A DNA stretch of 30,939 nucleotides from Apostichopus californicus (taxonomy: Eukaryota; Echinodermata; Holothuroidea; Aspidochirotida; Stichopodidae), in contig JAIPMN010048041.1 in assembly GCA_020650975.1 (NCBI GenBank), positions 1 through 30,939 on the forward strand, read 5' to 3'. Below, piece after piece: positions 1 to 28,000 of the stretch. The notes under the pieces were generated by a model. It ran no database searches. It saw nothing but the letters and a program-made list of their open reading frames with translations, and had not been told where the DNA came from. Positions within the stretch are counted from its first letter, which is position 1, and each line of letters opens with the position of its first letter. Position numbers and translations under genes: made by a program.

Positions 1-2080
1 ATATAAATATATTTTAATGACTATCTCTTACAAGGTGAAGCAAGCTTTTATATACATATATATGTATATATGCCGTAGTATTACTCACTTGTCAACTATC
101 CTTTCTATCAATCTTTTGTATCCTAATAAAACATTATTCGTCATTGTCTCCTCAAAGCTTATGTCAGTCATTTTCTATATATTTGTTATTTCTGTACATG
201 AACTATTAAATGAATTTCGTATTACCACTTAGATGAAGAGTCTTCCATAAAAGTGTACATTAGTTATAAATTATATAATTCCAGAATATTTACTAATACA
301 ATTTTGAAAAATATTTTGTTTATTTTCATTTTATAATAGGAAAGAAAATTTCACAAAGTCTGGTTTTCTTGAGGTAAAAAGCATTTTGCCATCATCTAAT
401 AGTCACATGGATCAAACTATTTTCTTGACTATTTGTAAATATTTGAAATTCAGTATCGATGAAAGATACCAATATGGACAAACGCAAAAAGTTGGTTTGA
501 AGTCATTTCAACAAAATTTACATTTTTCTTTTGTAGAAATTCTCAATTCTTGTTTTGTTATCATAGCATATGAAGAGGCTGCTTCACCAGAAATATTTAA
601 GTGTTAAATGTCAATAATGTTGATTAAACAATGTAAGAAATTATTGCTCAGGGAAATAAAGATTGAGAACTATACATGACTGAAAGCAAGTGTCTGCTCT
701 AAGTGTTGGAGTCGATTGGAGTCTATTTCTTAACACTGTTAATGTCTTATCATTCAGCATGGATACATTACTTGCCCTGCCTCCAATCCATGTCCAACCC
801 TACTCCCTTCAAATGTTTTAATTGCCAGATGTGTTAATTTTAAATTAACTCAACAGTAGATTATTATATATTAATTAATTGTATTGTTTTTGGACAGTCA
901 ATTGTTGTTTTAATATAGAAACAAAGAAATGATCACCTATTATGTAACAATACCCTGTACCATTGTGGTTGTCGCACTTTGATACATAAGACCAAACTTC
1001 GCACTTCTCTGATACTCACTTCTGGTACTAAGATCATTTTTGTTTTGCTTCTTCGTTGGATAAATCAGGATAACATGTGTTGTTTTAAATTTTGTTGTTA
1101 ATGACAACCATGAAACAGAAAGCATCTTAGGATATATCTCATAGTAATAAATGTGCCGTGATAAATTTATGCAATAAGCAAACTATTGTGATCATAAGTA
1201 ATTTACACTACGGCATTGATACAATTTACACCATACAGTGTCAATGTTTGGCTGGTGAATGGAATTCATTAAAGTGAGATCCTGATTTGCCTCATGTAAC
1301 TTGCTGGACAAAAATTTAAAGAAAGTTCAAAATAGACAAAGTGTTTTGCTCTCATTTATTAACAAATATATTTACACACATTGCAATCATTAAAACTTGA
1401 AGTCAAGATCTGAGTTTTATACTCAAGGTTTATTATTATTATTATGTGCAAAATAGGACGGATTTTAATAGAGAAATGGTAACGCACTTTAAACTGACCA
1501 GTTATAAATCATTATATGTAAGCAAAAATTCATACTATTGTCAAACCTACACTGAGAAAATGTGTTAAGTCTGTATAAACTATAACAGCATGCTTCAAGG
1601 TGTTATAAATTGTCTTGTTGCAAGAATGGATTGCATTTGGAATGCTTTATATATTTGATAAATTGGTAAATCCACTGTTGGATACATCTCTAGTGTCATA
1701 CATTTAACCAAGTATTACTTGAGGTTACTTATAACCATATTACCAAATAACCGTATTACCAAATTATAACCATGCAACGCCACTTCAAGTCAAGTCAAAT
1801 ATCCAAACTTTCAAATTCTCAGTTAAAATTTTGTTACTGGAGTCATACTAGCTGTATTCAGAAAATGTCACTCCACTTGTTCAGAAAGAAAGGTACAAGT
1901 TGCACGATTTTAACAACTCTTTCATTGGGCTATAGTGGAAGAATGGAATGACTAATTAGTGTTTCTTTTGTACCTACAAACACATAAATAGATTTAAAAG
2001 CTCATAAAATGCAGACTGAATAATCTTAGATAGTATTTCCTGATCCATTCAAGTTTCCCCTATCGATTGCATCAAGGTGA
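1..2080. other. Left flank, no gene recognised
   Basis: AT-rich sequence downstream of DNAI1. It holds a TA-rich palindromic stretch near 51-72, a short ATT microsatellite near 1431-1445 and small open frames (386-607 plus, 940-1125 minus) without recognisable domains or flanking splice sites. It may include 3' sequence of a further gene, but nothing supports that. Confidence 0.5.
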
Positions 2081-2082
2081 TA

Positions 2083-2098
2083 TTTATTTATTTTTATT
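2083..2098 (-). terminator. Candidate poly(A) signals of DNAI1
   Basis: Three overlapping or adjacent AATAAA hexamers are read on the minus strand here, about 85-100 bases past the stop codon. This would give a short 3' untranslated region. The cleavage site is not identifiable from sequence alone. Confidence 0.55.
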
Positions 2099-2180
2099 TG
2101 TGGTATTTATGTCAGTAGCATCTACAGAGTAACATCTTTCAATCTTCTACGGTTGGTTACTCCATTTTTTACCTGCTTAC

Positions 2181-20416
<18,236 letters not shown>

Positions 20417-21951
20417 TTTCTGTTTATCTTTCACAGATATGAATAACTTAGCCTGATTTCTTATTCGGTCAAGCTCTGTAGACTAGTCCAGGCTCATATC
20501 GGTGAGTCGTGTTGTTAAGGGTAACTGCGCATGCGTACCTGACGACTATCTGCAGTTCTATTTCTGCAATCCTGTCAAATTGATGCAATGATAATGCGGG
20601 AGAAAGTCTCTTCGAACTAGTTACGTTCCATCTCCTCTTACCCCTCCTTCCTACCCTCACCTCCTCTGACAATCATGTCTACCCCAAAAGCATGTTTAAT
20701 AGTGCAAATCACGGGCGAATTTATAACTTTGAGTTTTGTGTTACCCACAGCCGTCTAAATATACGGCTCTGGTTTTACCGAAGCCGTCTTGGGTCAACTG
20801 GTTTTATGATTGGCGGAAGGCAGAGGAGGGGAAATCGCAAAGATAAAGTGTGGGGCACTACTGTAGGAGTGTGAGACTGTAACTCCAGAAATTGTTTGCA
20901 GTCGGGCTACAGCAACGGTAGTCAAGCAAATCTTGCCGTTTTTCAGAAGAATCATTGTGTTTTTTCACGGCGAAAATACTTGTCGGACACATGTTAAAAT
21001 GTTATGAGGGTGATCAGGTGATGATACGTTCAGGCTGTTGGGCTTTTTCATGCTTTCCGTTTTGTCGGGAAAAAGTTGTTAGTGTCTGAGCACATTTAAA
21101 TGATGATAAAGTAATAACGGAATCAGTAACAATTTGATCGTCCGAGAGGCCAAGGCCTCTTTGTGTCATTTCTTCGGTAATAGCTCCGGGGTTTAACAGA
21201 ACTCGAAGCGGTAGTCGGGACCATCGATACATTGTAAGAAGTAACAAATATGCATATTGATAATTTTCTGGGCAGCAAATTTCGATCACGTTAGAATTTT
21301 TTACAGTATTAACTTTGAAAGATCGACGATTTACATCAAAGTCGGTTTTGACATGTTATCTCAAAAGTTTTAACATTGTATCTGCGGTGTCAGCGACCAT
21401 GACACTTGAGCTAGGATGGTACACTGGTTAGAATTCTAGCATTCTCTTCCAGTGGTGTGAGCAAATGGGGAGGTGGCAGGGTGAAGGCAATGACCGCACC
21501 TCCGACCTTCAGTCGGGGGAAATGGTTCAGTCGAAGGGTATCACTTTCAGCCGGAGAAGAATTGGACCATTACTATATATCTTTACATCCGAGCAGATAT
21601 TTATATAAGAAAGTTTTCTTTAATCTGTATCACTTTCCTTGGCTGCTATTTAGTTTTCCTTTTTTAACGAGTTGCTCACCACCGTCACCTCCCAAAGTAA
21701 ATACTATTGATTGGGTTTAGTCGTAACTTCTAAGTAGCCCATGCAACTACACCTATTTATATTTGTGCTAAAATGTTTTAATTTTCTTTTCGCGTTCAAT
21801 GCCCAACCATCAGAATCGCCTTATCTAGCATATCAAATAGCCCATCATTATGGGCACTCAAATTTATTCTCGAGACGATTTCGGTGATGGTGGATATGTA
21901 CAATCTGGTGTAAGAATCAACAATTTTTCTTCCATATTTTCTTCCTTTCAG
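20417..21951. promoter_or_regulatory. Divergent intergenic and promoter region between DNAI1 and the FAM219-like gene
   Basis: About 1.5 kb separates the two start codons. CpG dinucleotides are noticeably commoner here, especially 20500-21200 and 21450-21550, than in the introns. No TATA box was identified. The region must hold the 5' untranslated region of DNAI1 and probably a non-coding first exon of the FAM219-like gene. Short open frames here show no recognisable domain. Confidence 0.7.
20511..20536. promoter_or_regulatory. X-box-like site abutting an NRF1-like palindrome
   Basis: GTTGTTAAGGGTAAC at 20511-20525 matches the 3' half of the RFX X-box (RGYAAC) fully and four of six bases of the 5' half. 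It is followed directly by TGCGCATGCGT at 20526-20536, one base off the NRF1 consensus YGCGCAYGCGCR. It lies about 100 bases upstream of the DNAI1 ATG. RFX factors drive ciliary genes, so the position is sensible, but the X-box match is partial. Confidence 0.4.
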
Positions 21952-21952
21952 T

Positions 21953-22009
21953 ATGGAAGATGATGAAACTGACAGTGGATATTCTACTAGTGTCACGGAA
22001 CATTCAAAG
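21953..22009 (+). CDS. FAM219-like coding exon 1
   Basis: Encodes residues 1-19, starting MEDDETDSGYSTS. The ATG lies one base after a strong acceptor-like sequence (a pyrimidine-rich run ending TTTCAG), which suggests that a non-coding 5' exon is spliced on upstream. There is an in-frame stop at 21911-21913. The donor AAG|GTTTGA is weak but keeps phase 0 with exon 2. Confidence 0.65.
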
Positions 22010-25000
22010 GTTTGAGAAACAAGTTTTCTTTTGCTAGTGATTAGATGTAGATTGGTATAGCAGGTATTTAATTTTCTTACCACATGACCGTGTGTAATAT
22101 TAACAACAGACGTTTTTCACCACTGAACCATGCACAACGAACTAGAGTTGGGTAATCCTATGTAGTACAGTACACAATGAATGTAATAAGGCATCAATAG
22201 TGGTGTTAATACTGCAAGTTTGTTCTCGTTCTTAAAACAGGGTTCCCTTTTAATAGTGAGTGTATGAACCTTTGATATAATTATATGCTACCCATAGTCT
22301 GAGCCTGCCATCTTTTTAATGTTTTTGAGAATACTTTATATTTATAGGCCTAGACGGTTGTTTTGCTACAGAATTTTACTTTTACTAAGATGTCCGTGTT
22401 TAGTGGGGTTGTTTTTACATGTAGGGTCCTTGATTGGACGGTAAATTCCTCCACATGTTTTTCTGCAGAACTAAACTAAGCTGTTATTGTCACATCATCA
22501 GTCCTTTTGGGCTTTATTGCAGAATACCCCACAACTCTTGAATCTCACAGATTATGACCAGAAGTCCCTATAGAAAAAAATGTATTGTTCTCAGAAAGCC
22601 CTGTGTATGTGAGTTGCCGGGTATTCTGAAATTGCTCCCCTTTTGTAATTTGTTGGTCTTCAGTGAGTCCATTTTTTCATTCAACAGCCCTGTAAAAGCT
22701 TCTCTAGTGGGAATAATCAGCTCTATATTTACAATATATATACTTATGGATACAGGCTCACTCACACAGCCATATAGATGGCATATGTAGCATGTCCACT
22801 ATCATTGTTAAGTTTTTTTGTTGCTCGGACTTAAAGTTGGATGAGTTGGACTTTTGTGGTTTACTTTCAGATGATGCCCAACTCAAATGGTACGACCGCA
22901 ATTGATTCAAATAAAATAGAAGAAGAGCTATCAAATTCATCTCCAACGGAACTTAAAAGACCATCATCATTACAGAAAAAAATTGGTAAGTCAAAATTTC
23001 AATAACAAATGCAACATAAAGTAAGTGAACATGTAAGTTATTTTGTGTTGAAGTTTCAATTGAGTATTTGTAAGGTTTACAAGTTGGTATTACATACTGT
23101 CACATTTACAGAATATATCAATATGGATCTTAATCATCTTATCAAATCAACACCAATGTACATACATGTGACATCATTCCATGAAGTCAAAGACTATGGA
23201 TTTAGATGACATTTATATTTACGCCATACTTGGCAGAAAATAATGTTCACCATCATGCATATTGCAGATAGTGTCTATGATGAATGTGTGTGCTGAATTT
23301 ACATTATGTGCTACTGCCATGTAATTGGAAACTCAAGCCTTGTCCGGTATTTGAGCTCTGTTGTAGCCTACAAAGTAAACTTCTTAAATAATAAAAATTG
23401 CTGTAAGTTAAATTCACAGCTACGATAGATGGAATCATCAAACAATAACCAATATCATTGGTAGCCTTTCCTATGTGATGTAACTTTAAGTTTCGTCCAA
23501 TCTATTGTTGGTTTCTCATAAAGTTAAGTCACATCACTCAAAACCAGTAAATTAAACATTGTGTAACTACAGCTAAAGCATTTTATTATCATGTCTTCCT
23601 TTAACCTTTATTATTGAAAGCTCAGTTGTTTAGTTTTGTAGAAACCTTTAATCAATGGAAGATTGTTGTTGAGTGCAGACAAAAATAATCTTTCCCTCAA
23701 CCTCTAAAGATTCCACAGAAGTTATGCCAGTGGATCTTAAATTCACACATTTCCCTGCAATATGAGTTCACTGCATGGCTACTGTAGTCTGTCTTGTTAT
23801 CCTATGGATGGCACAATTTGAGTACAGCAAATAAATACCATAACATACTGCGTGGATAAAATAAATTCATTCATTGTGTTGAGTGAGTGGGGGGGGGATT
23901 AGGTTAAGTGTGGGGTTTGGGGTAACTTAGTTTTAATGTAAACAAGATTTGCCTATTTGTATTAGCAATCTTGCTTTTCTTCAAGAAAGCAGAAACATGT
24001 CTTATCCAATATTTTGTTAAATATGATATGAGTTATGACTTTAAAGTTTTAATGAGCAAATGTTGATAAATATTGTTTGCTACTGATCACTGTTGTAGAA
24101 AATTGATCTTTCTTTGTACTCCTTTCTTTGTTTCCTTTCTTTGTACTCTGTTTGTGATTTTCATCAGCCGAAACAAAATACCCAGAATGATGAAAGTGGG
24201 AAGGATAAAAGAGTAATGTGTCCTGTTTTGATTTAAATGATGTCTGTAGTCACAAATGTTGCAGAATGTCCAAAACCACTATAAATCTATTCATGATGTA
24301 TTTCCATTTCACTTTTATAGTTTTTAAATATGACCCTGCAAAATACTAGAAGCTTATCAATCCTTGTATAATATTTTCAATAATTTACGTCCAATTTTCG
24401 CCTCTTCAGTGACTCTAAATCCACTTCACTGAAACTTTCATGATCTGTTATTAAACAACGTTTGGCAGTTGTCTTTCACTTCTTCATTTTTAAGTGTACC
24501 TTTTGTGTTTGATGCCATAGTATTTAGTTTCCAAAGGACTAAGGTAGAGAGAGAGTACATGCTATTCATGGTAGTTTCTGTGACTGTTGGCATCAGCCTG
24601 AGAATTTGTATTTGGGTTCTTCATGTAAATCAAAAGTTACCCAAATGGACTCTTCAAAGCTAAAACTAAATTAATGCTGTTTGTTTTCAGTAATATTTTA
24701 GTGGTTTTGGAAAACCAAATATCCTGAGAAACCAAATTGCTTGCTGTGTAAGCTATTACTTTCTGGTAGCCACACATTTCATCCCATACAGTTAATAGCA
24801 GTGTGTTTACCCAGATATGATCAATGCTCCAGTGATTCCATTGCACAAGTACTCTTCAGTCTTCACACACCGCTGAATTGAATACCACATGTGTCAACTT
24901 TCTTGATGGAAGAGGCTGTGAATGGCTGACTGGAACTTGAAAGAAAACAAAGGCAAAAAGAGAAATTGGCAATAACTGGAGTAGATGAAAACAGCAAGCT

Positions 25001-28000
25001 AAGCCAATCTATATCCTGCTGTCATCCTTGGTGAAAAGACAAACTGGCAAACAGTGATGAAATTGTGTACAAAATATATGGATTTCTTTTAACTGTAATA
25101 GTTTCTTCACTTGGCATGGCTTCTCCATGGTGTTATAACTATTAAATGGTATTTTAAAAAAATTTATGAAAAGAACCCTCAGATGATCCATCTTTATTAT
25201 ATTTCATATTTATAGAAAATTAATATGCAGTATGGGGCTATGTTAGGTGCTTCAATTCATTTCAAATTTAAATTTCATTTATCTTTATACAGAGAATTAT
25301 TCACAGTAGAAAGTCAATGTAGGGATATTGAAATTATTGATCAATAGAAAAATTATAATTTATTTGGAATTTACTATTAAATTGTAACATGTTGTATTAA
25401 AACTACTCTGTGCATATAATATAAAACATGAATTATAGCTACTGTTGACCTACTTTGTATACTAAGCTATAAAGGAACTTCTTCTTATAACATACAACTA
25501 TTTTGTACTTTACTTTCTGTAGTTTATTGATAAACAAAAGTCCCAAGCTATATCAATCTCAAAACGTTGATATATTGTCTGCAATGAATCGATGGAAACC
25601 AAACTAGGCTCTACAACTGAGTACTGCTACAAGTTACCATACATATTGCATGCATTGAATATATCATGATCAGTAAATGGCTCTATACAGTAATTGCATT
25701 GAGCGTTCATATCTCCGGATATTGCTTTCAACCTTAAACACATTTTATTAAATTACTTGCACAACAGTAAGGAATGAATTTACCGTCAGGGATGATTACA
25801 GAAAGCCAATTTTCGCCTACAGTTTCTGCTGTACATATAGACTCATCTCTTGGAAACTAATATATAAAAGTAAAAATGGTTTGCACAGCAAGACACACAC
25901 AATTAAGGTCATCTTTTGTTTCCAGTCAGAAACCTTCATTAGGTTATTAGTTTCCACTGTGGTTTTGATTATTCAGTAGGTCTATTGCTTACAGTACAGT
26001 AATGTTCGATCTTTTGTCGCCATCGACAAAAACAGCCTTTGGATGCAGATAGTAAAAGTGCCATTTCATTTTGTTTTGTGTACTTATCCAGAGTATGCAG
26101 CATATATATTTTTTGGTAATTAGAATTTTAGAAAAATAGTGGATCTCAATCTGTATACTTAAATCCTAGAAATGCTACTTAACTCAATTGGTACTTATCA
26201 GCCATCATAGCCTACATATTACATATACTCTGTGATCGTTAAAGGGATTTGTGTGTAAATTAATCTGCCATTTAGGTAGTCAAAGTACCCTCATATGTAG
26301 TCAATATCTAAGCTGGATTCTGTACTCACACTTGTTATTGCTAAACAAAGTATATCTCTTGATGGTTTCAAATTTTGTTACTGGCACAATGACCAGGAAT
26401 GATCCCAAAGTACTGTAGGCTGGTATATATATATAGACAAATAGTACAGTGTGGGGTGTTTGGTGAAATGTCAGAGGTAATGGCCTGTTCAATACAATGG
26501 GTCCTTCGGCAGGGCACTTTATCTCCATTGCCTCTCATTACCCAGGTGTATAAATGGGGACCTGCGAGTAACTTGTAAATATACTTGCACGCTCTAGTTG
26601 GCGACTGCACCCTATGGGAAGTCCCCAGGAGACACGATGTGGCACTTTCTGGTCCCCCCTGGGGCGACTGTTTGAACTTTTGCCCACTTGGGTGTGTGAG
26701 TGTGACAAGTTACTGATAACCAAGGGTTGAATTTTGTTAACTTAGTTGTGATACAAGACTGTAAACCTAAAAACTTTAACTCTTATTATTTATAGAATAA
26801 CATGGCTAGTGAAGATCAAATGGAACATCTCAACTTTTGTGAAAATAATATCTTTGCAAATAATTTAGCCAACAAAGTTTATAATTTTTCCGTTAACAAT
26901 TTAACAGTGCTAAATGCTAATGTGTATTTCTTGTGTGAATCAAAATGCATTGCATTGTCTACAGTAGTTATAGAAAATGAATCACCTAGTGATGAATAAA
27001 AACGACCTTTTATATAGAGGCAAATGAACCCCAAAAAAAGTGTTTATGATATATTTTAATGTGCCTGATTTTAATCCTGGCAGCCTTCCTGTAAACATTC
27101 CTGATAGAAATCTATCAGTGAAATGTAATATGTATTTGGAGATTTTCTTTATGGTAATTTAAGCAAGTTGGATTATTTGGTATAAGATGTACTGTTGTTC
27201 CAAATACTGTACCACAGCAATTTGCTATGCGTGTTGTGTTCCATACTGTAATTCTGTAATAAGGCAGCCAGGATCATGCCCTGGAGAGCCATAAAATTAG
27301 CCATATTCTACTTGGGTTTCTCCTATGGTTCTGACAGAAGATGTTATGATAGGAGTATTATTCTAGCGAAGCATAATAATGAGATAGTAAAGCTGTAGTC
27401 TGAATAGCTACAATATGCTTTCAATACAATTGTTTTGCCATAGGTGTATTACATGGCATTAAGGTCTATACTTTATTAGTTCTGTGTACAGCAGTATTTC
27501 TTTAGGGGATAGTGTGGGTGTGCAATATATCAAGCATGAGCAGTTCTACATACCTGCAACCTGGGCAGACATGATAATGTATACAATGCATAGTGCATCA
27601 GTGCATCAGGTACAAATACAGTGTGCCCAGTAGCGGAGCGTCCATACAGTCAGGGGGGGGGGCGGACGCCCCCCCTGACGGACTCAAATGGACTGCTGGC
27701 GCCCTTTTCAGCTTTTTACCACTTTTTACTTATTTGCGATTATTGACTTTTTTATTGCGCTTTCATCTACCTATTGACATTTGTCACATTTTGTTGGTGT
27801 AATTTTCTGACAAAATGGCGATAACACCTATTTATTCTTCGTTTATCTGCAAATTAGCAAGGCCCGGAAAGGGTCATTTCCGGCCATCTAGAGTGTATCT
27901 TTACTCAAAGAATTTCTGTACGCTCCGCGCCAACCAATGGTGGCGCTCCGCTTAGATAGTGTCGAAAGCGCCCCTACAGACCATTCTCGCCCCCCCTGAC

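Noticed and set aside
386-607. 73-codon open frame in the left flank
   Set aside because: No similarity recognised and its composition is typical of AT-rich non-coding DNA.
21014-21289. 91-codon minus-strand open frame between the two genes
   Set aside because: No recognisable domain and no splice partners; it lies in the promoter interval, where higher GC lengthens chance frames. It could be re-examined if transcript data show it.
24469-24663. 64-codon hydrophobic open frame in the FAM219 intron
   Set aside because: The hydrophobic stretch comes from T-rich sequence; no start context, splice signal or homologue is recognised.
27593-27802. 69-codon open frame over the transposon end
   Set aside because: It crosses the terminal inverted repeat and G-run hairpin of the hAT-like element and resembles no transposase.
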